A model generated the notes under the pieces. The model searched no databases and had not been told where the DNA came from. It saw only the letters and a list, made by a program, of their open reading frames with translations. Source: Candidatus Zhuqueibacterota bacterium (GTDB lineage Bacteria; Zhuqueibacterota; Zhuqueibacteria; Oceanimicrobiales; Oceanimicrobiaceae). Taken from it: 64,000 nucleotides of DNA. The stretch lies in the NCBI GenBank assembly GCA_029261995.1, contig JAJDAF010000005.1:1-64000 (forward strand). Reading direction: 5' to 3'. Positions within the stretch are counted from its first letter, which is position 1. Each line of letters begins with the position of its first letter. The position numbers and the translations under genes were made by a program. Positions 35,488-44,521 of this stretch are shown here, one piece after another.

Positions 35488-36396
35488 CTACTTCTTCACA
35501 TGGAAGTCGATGCTGTACTTCAAGAGGAAGTCAGCCTCAGCGTAATCAGGGTAAAGCCCTTGCATTTCGGTCATGGCTTCCTGCTTCGAAGAGGCACTAG
35601 CGGTAACCCTCTCAAAATCGTCAATGTACCTGATCAACTCATCCAGCAGGCCTAAATCGCTGGATTCACCATGACCTGGGTAGATCGTGGGGTTGCGGTC
35701 AGCGAACTCCACATTGAACGCATCAAGCTGTTCTCTCCAGTTTTGGATGTGCGCGTTCGTGACGCCAGCCCCCATCCAAAGATGCACCTTGCTATAGCAA
35801 AAGTCAGAAGAAAAAAGCGCATTGAGGCCAGGGACGTAAACGGTGGTTAAATGCTCGCACTCAGCTGGTTTGTATTGAGTGGAGAGTTGCAAAGAGCCAC
35901 CTTCATTAAACTCAAGAGTGTTACCCTTAAGAACGGTGATGTTCTCTTCGTAGTCAAACCCGTCCGGATTCTCTTCTGATTTCGGTTTGAGGGTCGGCTC
36001 AGTATCTAGCCAACCAACACTCTCCATCCAGGTCGAGAACCCAATGATGTCTTGCTTGATGTCCTCATTGGCGACGACGACCTTGGCGCCAGGGAATTCC
36101 TTCAGCAACCAGTCCATGCCGGTGTAATGGTCCGGGTGGCCGTGTGAGACAAGGATGTGGGTCAATGGCAGACCTTTTTGCTCAATGAACTCGGCGAGCT
36201 TTTTCGCCTCGCTTGTGGCGCGCTGCACATCCATCACAATTAACGACTTGCCGTTTGAGAAGATGTAAGAATTTACGGTTGCGACACCACCCTTGTAGAC
36301 ATCCACCTCAATCTGCATTTCCTGCGGCGACTGGCAGGCGAGAAGAACCAGAAGAAGTGTGCTTGTTGCGGCAGTAATTATCAGTTTGCGAATCAT
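35488..36396 (-). CDS. metallo-beta-lactamase-fold hydrolase, lipoprotein
   Basis: 302 aa. Lipoprotein signal (about 1-22) with lipobox LLACQ, so it is exported and lipid-anchored. The MBL signature ILVSHGHPDHYTG holds three metal ligands plus the aspartate; further histidines are in CEHLTTVY and YPGHGESSD, and FSSDFCY supplies an aspartate. Family members range from lactonases to glyoxalase-like esterases, so the substrate is unknown. The ATG at 36396 was chosen because it starts the signal peptide. An AraC regulator lies upstream on the same strand. Confidence 0.85.
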   Translation of the reverse strand: MIRKLIITAATSTLLLVLLACQSPQEMQIEVDVYKGGVATVNSYIFSNGKSLIVMDVQRATSEAKKLAEFIEQKGLPLTHILVSHGHPDHYTGMDWLLKEFPGAKVVVANEDIKQDIIGFSTWMESVGWLDTEPTLKPKSEENPDGFDYEENITVLKGNTLEFNEGGSLQLSTQYKPAECEHLTTVYVPGLNALFSSDFCYSKVHLWMGAGVTNAHIQNWREQLDAFNVEFADRNPTIYPGHGESSDLGLLDELIRYIDDFERVTASASSKQEAMTEMQGLYPDYAEADFLLKYSIDFHVKK

Positions 36397-36571
36397 TTCT
36401 TGTCCAGACTGTTTAAGTGAACTATTCAAGCAGATGCACCGTACACGCAAAATCCGCGTGACATTGTCTTCTGCAAACCATTGCCATTAACTTAGCCAAT
36501 TGAGTGGTGGCACGAAAGGTGACTATTGGACAAACGATGGTCGCAATAGGACAGCACGGCTTCAGGCCTAA

Positions 36572-37462
36572 TTACTCGCCCCTAGCCCGCCTGAGTGCAT
36601 TGGGAGGAGCGCCCACAATGCGCCTGAAGAATTTAATGAAATTCGTAGACTCAGTGAATCCGAGGGAGAGTCCAATCTCCTCTACCGTTTTGGTGGTTGT
36701 GGCGAGTTGACGTTTCGCCTCCAAGACAACGCGTAGGTCGATGATCTCCTTGGGTGAGGCATTTCGTGCACGCCGGCACGCCCGTGCCAAGGAGCGTGTT
36801 GTGGTGTGAAGTTCAGAAGAGTACCAGGCCACATTCTTCACTGAGGAATGCTGCCTCTCGATCAGCGCTTCAAACTCCAGAGCCAATTTCTCATACCGCT
36901 GCGATGTCAGGTCGACACTGCCTAGTTGTGCTGACACGACATCTGCCAACCCAGCGAAGACGCCAGCGAGCAGATGAGGGGCCACAGTTGCAGAAAGAAT
37001 ATCTATTGACCGCGCGTCAAGGGATTCTTGAACCAACAGTAAATCACTAATAATCCGGAAATCACTCGGTGACGGATGAAGGACAGTGTTAGCCCTCCAG
37101 CGTGCGGACTGATGAATATTGGTCACTCGCAATGTGCTTGGCTTGAAGAGCAACAAGAAAGCCTCATGCGCGCTTTCCTTATCAAAGGCGTGTACCTGCT
37201 CAGGGCTGAGATATAGGACATCGCCAGTCTCAAGTGGTACGCGCTCGAAGTCGACCCAGTGCGCGCCAGTCCCGGAAGTCACGAAGTGGATTTCATGGAA
37301 ACCCAATCGCATGGGGTCATAAAGCGAATGGCCCAGCTTCCTCTTACGCAAGTGGGACAATCTAACTAGGTCAACTGGGCTTGCATGCCCGACAGAGTGG
37401 TGGAAAGTGATCCGCGGGATGTGCTGGTGGCACTTTCCGGATTCGTTCCTGCGTTTTATCAT
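36572..37462 (-). CDS. AraC-family transcriptional regulator
   Basis: 296 aa. The N-terminal cupin-like sensor part (about 45-105) has LGFHEIHFVTSGTGAHWVDF and LETGDVLYLSPEQVHAF. The C-terminal double HTH domain (about 195-290) ends with VEEIGLSLGFTESTNFIKFFRRIVGAPPNALR, the AraC signature. It probably controls the MBL lipoprotein gene 175 nt downstream or itself (inference). It begins about 110 nt beyond the attC site, where the next integron cassette would start. Confidence 0.9.
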   Translation of the reverse strand: MIKRRNESGKCHQHIPRITFHHSVGHASPVDLVRLSHLRKRKLGHSLYDPMRLGFHEIHFVTSGTGAHWVDFERVPLETGDVLYLSPEQVHAFDKESAHEAFLLLFKPSTLRVTNIHQSARWRANTVLHPSPSDFRIISDLLLVQESLDARSIDILSATVAPHLLAGVFAGLADVVSAQLGSVDLTSQRYEKLALEFEALIERQHSSVKNVAWYSSELHTTTRSLARACRRARNASPKEIIDLRVVLEAKRQLATTTKTVEEIGLSLGFTESTNFIKFFRRIVGAPPNALRRARGE

Positions 37463-37572
37463 ATTTCAGAGGACCCTCACTCGGGCGCCGTTCCCTCAAT
37501 CCCAGGGACTAACAAAGAGTGTGGTACCGCCTTAGGGGGCTGGTCATTAATACGAAAGGTCACTTCCTATCA

Positions 37573-37697
37573 ATCTAACTTGCGCGTCAGACGCTGAACC
37601 CGCATAAGAGCGGCGCTGACACAGAAACGAACTTCGCCGCACCCAAAACCAGCCAAAAAAGTTCGGCGGGTTCAGTCGACTGCACGCAAAGTTAGAC
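37573..37697 (-). other. integron attC recombination site
   Basis: ATCTAAC at 37573-37579 fits RYYYAAC and GTTAGAC at 37691-37697 fits GTTRRRY. From these boxes inward the two arms stay complementary for about 31 nt (TCTAACTT..CG..CAG.CG.CTGAACCCGC) with single unpaired bases, the extrahelical-base pattern that defines attC. The site begins 26 nt after the stop of the minus-strand TIR gene. In that gene's direction it reads GTCTAAC first and GTTAGAT last, exactly the cassette arrangement. Confidence rests on pattern recognition without a covariance-model score. Confidence 0.78.
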
Positions 37698-37723
37698 GCC
37701 CTTGTTCGCATGAACCTGACACG

Positions 37724-39073
37724 CTATTCTTGGTTTTGCTCGATAAAATCTCTGACTTCTTCGGGAAATGCTCGTGGTCTCCAACCAGCGTAAAACGCAT
37801 ACTCCTTTCGTGCATAGTCATCTAGTCGAACTAGTAGGCTCGATATTTCTGAGTCAGCCATTTCTCCGAGTATTACGCGCCCGCCTCTATTTAACGCGAT
37901 ATCCAATAAAGTATCGTGTAGATGATAATTCCCAAATTGCCCAAAGCTTGGATAACAGGCGCTTACATCCTGAGCGTCATGCGCGGCTATGATGCATTGG
38001 TATAAGTCAAAGCTTGCAAGATACTGGATAGCTTCTCTTGATCCGACTTCGAACTTATCAGCAATCCATGGTGTTTCTGGTATAATTGAATTGGCTAGTG
38101 CAACCATCCCATCCACCTTATTCTGATCTTCACGCGCTCTTGCATGCAAAATTAAAGCATGTCGCACCCAATAGAAATCCGTCCCACCTTGTGGGGTTAT
38201 GCATATCAGTGGTCTCACGAAGTCGTATCTTTTCAGCTTTAGAGCGAAGGCACCAACTAAATATAGTCTTGTTATAATCGCAGTCCAGAGTTCTACTTGC
38301 ACTTTTTCGGGATACTCGACTGAAAACGCTGGGTCAGGACCCAGTAGAGAATTGTACGCATGAGCTAACAAATCCACGAGGACAGTTAAGTTTTCTTCTA
38401 TATCGTATTCAACTAATGTCAGCAATTGAAGAGAGATCAAATCTATGCTCTCTTTGAGTGAATCGTTCGACGGTGAGGTTGATTCTTTCTTATGAATCTC
38501 TTGGATTTCTACGGAGTTTTCAATTTGCTTGTTCAAGCCAGTCAGATGGCGTTTGAGTTTTATTGCATTACCTTCCTCAAGTAGGTCAAGCCAGTCTTTT
38601 TCAATCGACTGTTCAGCCTTGGCCTTGCTTCTCTCGGGAGTTTGTTTGGGGGACGATCCTGACTGAGAAGACCCGATTGCATCCAGGACTTTCTGATAAG
38701 CTCCATCCTCAAAAAGATCGACATAGTGAATGTGGCGAAATCTATCGGGAACTTCGCACTCATCTAAACGAAGAGGAATAATAAAAATTTGATCTTCTGG
38801 GATTTCTTCAAGCACTTCCAGTGATAGCTTAAACTCCTTTTGAACGTATCCTCGCTTATGGACCGATGTCTTGGAGAAGAAGATCAGGACGTAATCGGAA
38901 CGCCTTAACGCTTTGGGAATCTCCTCACCCCAGATTTGTCCTGGCAATAGATCCTCTTTGTCTAGCCATGGTCGGAATCCTTGTTTACTTAGCAGTTCAT
39001 AGATGTCCTTTACGCTAGCAATATCCTCGTTTGCATGGCATAAGAAAATTTGGGGTGTTTTTTGGTGCGCCAC
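37724..39073 (-). CDS. TIR-domain protein with uncharacterised C-terminal domain (likely defence gene, integron cassette)
   Basis: 449 aa. N-terminal TIR (about 7-135): IFLCHANEDIASV, PWLDKEDLLPGQ and YVQKEF, whose E80 is at the catalytic glutamate position of TIR NADases. After a polar linker (about 140-200) comes a helical domain of some 240 residues (LISLQLLTLVEYDIEENL to the end) that I do not recognise and that could sense the trigger. TIR effectors with a C-terminal sensor are typical of abortive-infection defence. An attC site directly behind the stop marks it as an integron gene cassette. It looks AT-richer than the metabolic genes, consistent with transfer. Confidence 0.87.
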   Translation of the reverse strand: MAHQKTPQIFLCHANEDIASVKDIYELLSKQGFRPWLDKEDLLPGQIWGEEIPKALRRSDYVLIFFSKTSVHKRGYVQKEFKLSLEVLEEIPEDQIFIIPLRLDECEVPDRFRHIHYVDLFEDGAYQKVLDAIGSSQSGSSPKQTPERSKAKAEQSIEKDWLDLLEEGNAIKLKRHLTGLNKQIENSVEIQEIHKKESTSPSNDSLKESIDLISLQLLTLVEYDIEENLTVLVDLLAHAYNSLLGPDPAFSVEYPEKVQVELWTAIITRLYLVGAFALKLKRYDFVRPLICITPQGGTDFYWVRHALILHARAREDQNKVDGMVALANSIIPETPWIADKFEVGSREAIQYLASFDLYQCIIAAHDAQDVSACYPSFGQFGNYHLHDTLLDIALNRGGRVILGEMADSEISSLLVRLDDYARKEYAFYAGWRPRAFPEEVRDFIEQNQE

Positions 39074-39682
39074 TTTAGTTCAGATCCATGCTAGTTTTGT
39101 TTAAGATGGCAGTTGCGGGTCTTCTAAGTATAACTAGTAGATAACCCGCCGCCACACCCGACTCAAGAATGGCTAGATATAGCCATCAAAACTGTCAAGA
39201 GACGACCATTTCTATAAAACGGAAAAATAGCTACATCTAGTCATTTCCATGGTCTTCCCTCAACCACTCGTGAGTCGTTGGCAGGGACCGACCACCTCGC
39301 CCTAGGGCAGGGCCATGTGCGCAGGCTGAGAGTTCTGTCATGTCACCACACTGTGTGGTTGCCGTGAGACTCAATATCCCCATCCGGTCGCAGTCACAGA
39401 TGCTGGAATCGGTTGGTGGGAGACGGGTTTTTTGAGACACTTTTATCAAGGTAAGGATGAGCGGGTGTGTTGTCAAGGGGAAAGTGTGACAACGACGATG
39501 TTTTTGTGGAAATCAGGTTGCAGATAGAAGATGGTGGATTGATGATGTGTTCAGGTTCTAACCGAACATTCATGACCCTCAATAGCATAAGTCAAAAGAG
39601 ACCGCACCGCGCGCTAGCATTCAAGGCTGCACGGCCGGGAGCCGTTTTGAGTCGTAAAATATTGCGCCCCGGCGGAGGTGAA
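39074..39682. other. intergenic stretch upstream of the TIR gene
   Basis: About 600 nt without a supported gene. A perfect 7-bp hairpin ATGGCTA-GATA-TAGCCAT lies at 39169-39186, 96 nt upstream of the TIR start, and could be an operator or part of the cassette promoter. The frames at 39237-39588 and 39467-39736 lack domains and ribosome sites. I found no second attC that would bound the TIR cassette on this side. Confidence 0.4.
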
Positions 39683-39914
39683 TCGTTCCCTGATTGCTCA
39701 ACATCGTCTCCCTGCCAGGCCAAGCTCGTTTCCTGAAGCGCAAGAGCGCTGTCCGAAAGTGCATGAATCGTTTTCCGAAGGCCAAAAGTTCTTGTCCGAA
39801 GCAGCAACGCTACCCTCCCTTAGAGCATGAATTCTCACCTGATTAGGTCAGGCCTGCCTCTGAACACTGAATATCGTTTTCCGAACAGGCGTACTCGGTC
39901 TCCGAACACACTTT
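39683..39914. repeat. degenerate 21-bp minisatellite, about 11 units
   Basis: Units of the form TCGTTTTCCGAAGnCCAAAA recur every 21 nt from 39683 to 39914, with one extra base near 39725. Examples start at 39726, 39768, 39789, 39873 and 39894. Translated in the frame giving FSEGQKFLSEA, they show the same L-S/D-E-A heptad as the array at 4705-5039, but stop codons interrupt this copy. It looks like a decayed member of the same repeat family, lying about 150 nt upstream of the gene at 40063. Confidence 0.65.
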
Positions 39915-40062
39915 CAAGCCCCACCAACAGCAATATCGCAATGTTTGCAGGAAAATGGCGGCTGCCGGACAGGTTTTGACGGCAATTGCTAAAGTTTCTG
40001 ACTTAGCGGCCGATACTATAAGAAAAACAGGATGTCATATTCATCATGAAGGGACACATGTC

Positions 40063-40752
40063 ATGGCTGTCAACATTGACAAACCGCAATTCCTGTACTG
40101 GCTCGAACTGCTGCAAAACCTGTGGCAGGCACACAAGCACTCGGGTACACCTCTGCGGGACGATTTGGGGGCGGAAGTAGAGGCGGCAAACCTGGCCTTT
40201 CCTGCCCTGGTCAACCGCTTCTACACTCTGAAATCAACTGACCGGCAGTTGAGACGGCAAGCAGCGGACATTCAGGCCCAGGGCAGGGCGGCCAGCAGGG
40301 CGGTTCACCATTCCCTGGTCTGTGTCAACCCGCAACGAGCGGACACGGTGCTGGCGCTCTACCAGGTCGTGCACCAGCCGCCGACGCAGCGTTTGCACGT
40401 GTTGAGCCAATTGCAGCATATCGTGCACGTGGCCGCGGAACAGAGCGAGGCCACCATGAAACCCGAGGCCGAAGTGCTGACGCGCGTCACCACTCTGGCG
40501 GAAGAACTGCGTCAAAAAGTCGATGCTGTCACCGACAATCGGACGGAGATTGAGAGCAATCGCAACGACCTGGTAGATGCAGTGCTACAGAACCGGTTGC
40601 TGCGTAAGCGAGTCCACAGCTATCTGCTCTCCAAACCGGAGTTGGGTCACAACCATCCGGTTTTGCTCGAATACGGCCTGCGCAAGAAAGTTCGCAACAG
40701 CCCGTCCGTCACCGTGGTGGATGAAGAACTCGTCGAGGTCGCACCGGCGTAG
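40063..40752 (+). CDS. helical protein of unknown family
   Basis: 229 aa. I do not recognise the family. It is rich in Q, L, H and A with an extended helical middle and C-terminus (EEVLTRVTTLAEELRQKVDAV-like heptads). There is no signal peptide or membrane segment, so it should be cytoplasmic. The chosen ATG has AAGGGA 8 nt upstream. The frame continues back to 39955 without a ribosome site. It follows a 21-bp minisatellite, which may be coincidence. Codon use looks like a true gene. Confidence 0.65.
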   Translation: MAVNIDKPQFLYWLELLQNLWQAHKHSGTPLRDDLGAEVEAANLAFPALVNRFYTLKSTDRQLRRQAADIQAQGRAASRAVHHSLVCVNPQRADTVLALYQVVHQPPTQRLHVLSQLQHIVHVAAEQSEATMKPEAEVLTRVTTLAEELRQKVDAVTDNRTEIESNRNDLVDAVLQNRLLRKRVHSYLLSKPELGHNHPVLLEYGLRKKVRNSPSVTVVDEELVEVAPA

Positions 40753-41534
40753 GATGGCAGGCTAGTGAGCCAGGCTCTTCGATGAATGGTCTGGTGGTAC
40801 CAGAGATGAGTGGCCACGCCGGCCTGAAGTTATGGGCAGGCGTGTGCCATCTGTCGGCGCGCCGTCCAAAAGGTCACGAACGTGCACTGTCCTGCCCGAA
40901 TGCGTTAATTGGGCATCCATGCAAACAGCAAGTTATGGATTACCGCCTGCAACATGCGGTAATGACAATGGCATCTTAGACAGGCCCGGTCCGCAGCCAG
41001 TTCGATTCTCAAGATTCCGGCCTGACGCTACACGGCAGCAATATTTCCCCAACCACTCTGGAATCCTCCCAGGTTCCAAACCTCTTTTCAGCCCTCAACA
41101 AATACCATCTCCACTGCCACTTACCTGATTTTGCCATGAAAGCGCAAAATAGTATTGTTTTCTGTTAAGATTCATGTGGCAACTTGGGGCCGCAATCAGT
41201 AGTCTTGTTGAGACGTTCAGATTCAAAGTCCTGACGAACCGTCAGGGACCTGGTGAGTGCCCAGCCAAAGCAAGTACCCTTAGAGTTACTTCTTCATTCA
41301 TTTCCGTTTGGGTTCATGGTATTCTCTATAGAATGGAAAGGAGGTGAAGTGCAGTTCCACTCGATACTACTTATTTTTATTCTCCGGACTTCTGCAAAAT
41401 CCAATTCAGGGTCATTCCGAAGCATAAGCAAGATATCTAAGATGGCAATCAACCAGATTTCTCCTGATAAAGGAAGTGACAAATTCAGCTGTTCCGCAGC
41501 AGTCTAATTATTCTCAAGAAGGGAGGACAACCGT
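40753..41534. other. long leader/intergenic region upstream of the SusC gene
   Basis: About 780 nt without a supported gene. It holds a small hairpin TCTGGT-GGT-ACCAGA (40788-40802) and another (GTCCTGAC/GTCAGGGAC, around 41230-41250). It should contain the promoter and any regulator site of the SusCD locus, but I cannot define them. Short frames here (40782-41128, 41253-41507) have no recognisable features. Confidence 0.4.
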
Positions 41535-44495
41535 ATGTCTAAGAAAAGTTTTCTAGTTGTTACAATGTCTATCCTGCTAAGCCTGCCTGTGCTTGCTTTT
41601 GCACAACTGACGGTTCAAGGGCAGGTTACAGACAAGCAGGGCACCTCTTTGCCAGGCGCCAACATTGTCGTGGTTGGCACCTTTTACGGAACCGCCTCGG
41701 ACAATGACGGCAATTTTACGCTCATTTTGCCGGAGCCTGGCGCGGAGACCGTGATTCAGGCGCGTTTTATTGGCTACACCGCCGCAACTCAAACCGTTAC
41801 CCAGACCAGCGGCATTGTCGAGGTAAGTTTTCAACTCTCGGTGGATGCTTTGCGATTTGATGAGATTGTCGTGACCGGTAGCGCCGCGGCCATCAGCAAG
41901 CGGCAACTTGGCAATACGATTGCGACCATTCAAGGAAACAGCATTTCACAATCCGGTGCTTTGGATGTTACCGGGTCCCTGTCCGGCAAATTTGCCGGAG
42001 TGCAAGTCACACAGAATTCAGGAGACCCGGCCGCCGGAATTAGCGTGCGGCTAAGGAGCGCCAGTACGGTAAATGGTGTTTCGGATCCTCTTTATATCAT
42101 TGATGGCGTCATCGTGAACAATCGTTCCGACGACCTTCTTGGGGTTGCAAGTGTACAGCAGAATCGTTTGTCAGACATCAATCCCGAGGACATAGAACGG
42201 GTAGAGGTCATCAAAGGCGGGGCCGCGGCGGCCATCTATGGCTCAAGGGCAAGCAACGGGGTTGTTCAGATTTTCACAAAAAAAGGCAAGCTCGGCAAAC
42301 CAACGGTTACCTTCGGGACCCGCGTCAATTTTAATTCCCTGCGCAAAAAGATAGACTTCAACCAAGCGCCGGTGGATTGGGCAAACAGCGGTGATGTCAC
42401 GGACCTGACAACCGTGCCTGTAGAGCGCTTTGACTATCAGGATATGGTATTCGAAAACAGCACGGGTACGGATAATTATGTCTCCGTCTCCGGCGGTGTG
42501 GGAAATACCACCTATTTCGGCTCAGCGTCTTTTCTTGCAAACAATGGCATCATGAGAAATACCGACTTTGACCGCAGTGGCGTTCGTCTGCGAGTCAACC
42601 AGGTCCTAAGTGACTGGGCCACATTCTCAGTTGGAACCTATGTTTCCACCAGCAACAGCAATGATATGCCTAACGGTGGTTTTGGCTCAGGCGTCATACA
42701 GACGATTCTGTTTTCAAACAACACGACAAACCCGGAACCGGACGCTGATGGCAATTTCCCGCAAATGACCTTTTATCCGAACATCCTTGAGTACCTGGAG
42801 ACGTTTGATTTTAAACAGCAGAATAAGAGAGCCATCTCTGATATTCAATTTACATTGTCCCCCATCGACGGCATGAGCGTGAACTATGTGCTGGGTTATG
42901 ACGACTCGCGTTCAAGAGCAACAACCTATTCTCCCATCGGGACGACCACAATTACGGATGGCAGAGCCAGAGCGTCAAACCTCAACAGAACACAAATCAA
43001 CAGCGATCTCAATGTTACTTATCAGACCCAATTGTCAGAGGCTGTTTCATCGGTAACCGCTGCAGGCGGTTCTTATCAGTTTGATGAATCAGAGATTGGC
43101 ACAATTGAGGCCAGTGGGCTTGCTCTTGGGGTTGAAACCACAGCAGGCGCAGCGACAATTACAACCACGGATTTCAATAGCAGGAGAGCCATCTGGGGTG
43201 GATATGTTCAGCAGACCCTTGGACTTCAGAATAAACTCTTCCTCACCGGCGCTGCCAGAATTGATGCATCTTCGGTATTCGGCGACGATGAGAGAAGTCA
43301 GTTCTACCCCAAAGCCAGCCTGTCTTACATCATTTCAGAAGAGGATTTCTGGAATGTTGGCGCCATTAATAATCTCAAACTTCGGGCTGCCTGGGGACAA
43401 GCAGGTAATCTCACCGCCATTGGAGAGTTTGACCGGCTGACGAATTACAACGCAGTCAGTATAGGTGGCAATTCGGGGTTAATCTCTCCTGCGCTAATAG
43501 GTAATCCCGACCTGAAACCTGAACGGCAGACGGAAATAGAATTCGGCATTGATTTGGCCATGTTCAATAACAGACTAGGACTGGAAGTTACCGGCTATTT
43601 TCAGACGATTGAAGATCTGTTGGTGGAGCGAACACTTGCCCCATCTACTGGTGCAGGAACCCGGATTGAAAACATCGCTGAAATGGACAACAAAGGCATC
43701 GAAGTACAACTGACAGCTACTCCGGTAACAAGTAAGAATCTCAATTGGACCACCAGCTTCACATTCTCTTCCAACAAGAATGAAGTGAATGGAATTGAGG
43801 GGGACCAGATATCTATCGGAAATTTCGGTTTCTCGAGAGCGAGGAATGGAGAACCTTTGGGTATCTTCCGTCAAAGCTATTTTGCTCGCAATTCCGATGG
43901 TAGTTTGCTCCTGGATGCCAACGGGCTACCTCAGCGTGAAAGAGGCTCGGTGGATGCGAATGGCAATAACGTTGTTGAAAGGGATGCTAACGGTCAGCCA
44001 ACGGGGGTATTCCTTCAAAAGACACTCGGCGATCCCAATCCTGCTTATCTGGCTTCCTGGACCAATGAACTGAAATACAACAACTTCACTTTCAGAGCCC
44101 AATTTGATGCGGTTCAGGGCTTTGATGTATTGAGTTGGGATTCACGCATGTTCTTTCGATTTGGCGGTGGAGCACAGACTGCCAGAGAGTTGAACGGAGA
44201 AGAGGCCAAAGGCACAGGCGCCGCCAAGTTCGGCATCGCTGAGTCTTATATTGAAGATGGTTCCTTCATAAAGCTGCGAGAGTTGTCGGCTTCGTACCTG
44301 TGGGCTAATCCGTTTAGAGGCTTGAGCAGTATGCGGTTTTCCGTCACCGGCAGAAACCTCTTCTCAATTGATGACTACTCGAAGTGGGATCCCGAAGTAA
44401 ACATGGAAGCCCAGAGCAATGGTGCAAGAGGCGGAATCATGGGATTAACTCCTATTCCAAGAACTATCACATTTGGAATTACTGTGACCAATTGA
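41535..44495 (+). CDS. susC: SusC/RagA-type TonB-dependent outer-membrane transporter
   Basis: 986 aa. Signal peptide (cleavage after LAFAQ, about residue 24), then a carboxypeptidase-D regulatory-like domain (about 26-105: VQGQVTDKQGTSLPGANIVVVGT). The plug domain (about 115-250) contains DPLYIIDGVIV, DIERVEVIKGGAAAAIYGSRASNGV and a TonB-type entry, and a 22-stranded barrel runs to the C-terminus. It imports oligomers captured by its SusD partner, powered by TonB. GGGAGG precedes the ATG. SusD follows 26 nt later and the pair ends at a hairpin. The downstream muramidase and peptidase genes suggest peptidoglycan fragments as cargo (inference). Confidence 0.95.
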   Translation: MSKKSFLVVTMSILLSLPVLAFAQLTVQGQVTDKQGTSLPGANIVVVGTFYGTASDNDGNFTLILPEPGAETVIQARFIGYTAATQTVTQTSGIVEVSFQLSVDALRFDEIVVTGSAAAISKRQLGNTIATIQGNSISQSGALDVTGSLSGKFAGVQVTQNSGDPAAGISVRLRSASTVNGVSDPLYIIDGVIVNNRSDDLLGVASVQQNRLSDINPEDIERVEVIKGGAAAAIYGSRASNGVVQIFTKKGKLGKPTVTFGTRVNFNSLRKKIDFNQAPVDWANSGDVTDLTTVPVERFDYQDMVFENSTGTDNYVSVSGGVGNTTYFGSASFLANNGIMRNTDFDRSGVRLRVNQVLSDWATFSVGTYVSTSNSNDMPNGGFGSGVIQTILFSNNTTNPEPDADGNFPQMTFYPNILEYLETFDFKQQNKRAISDIQFTLSPIDGMSVNYVLGYDDSRSRATTYSPIGTTTITDGRARASNLNRTQINSDLNVTYQTQLSEAVSSVTAAGGSYQFDESEIGTIEASGLALGVETTAGAATITTTDFNSRRAIWGGYVQQTLGLQNKLFLTGAARIDASSVFGDDERSQFYPKASLSYIISEEDFWNVGAINNLKLRAAWGQAGNLTAIGEFDRLTNYNAVSIGGNSGLISPALIGNPDLKPERQTEIEFGIDLAMFNNRLGLEVTGYFQTIEDLLVERTLAPSTGAGTRIENIAEMDNKGIEVQLTATPVTSKNLNWTTSFTFSSNKNEVNGIEGDQISIGNFGFSRARNGEPLGIFRQSYFARNSDGSLLLDANGLPQRERGSVDANGNNVVERDANGQPTGVFLQKTLGDPNPAYLASWTNELKYNNFTFRAQFDAVQGFDVLSWDSRMFFRFGGGAQTARELNGEEAKGTGAAKFGIAESYIEDGSFIKLRELSASYLWANPFRGLSSMRFSVTGRNLFSIDDYSKWDPEVNMEAQSNGARGGIMGLTPIPRTITFGITVTN

Positions 44496-44521
44496 TTAAC
44501 TCTAAATAGGAGATACAAGAA

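Noticed and set aside
39467-39736. 89-codon plus-strand frame upstream of the second minisatellite
   Set aside because: Low-complexity composition, no ribosome site, runs into the repeat array.
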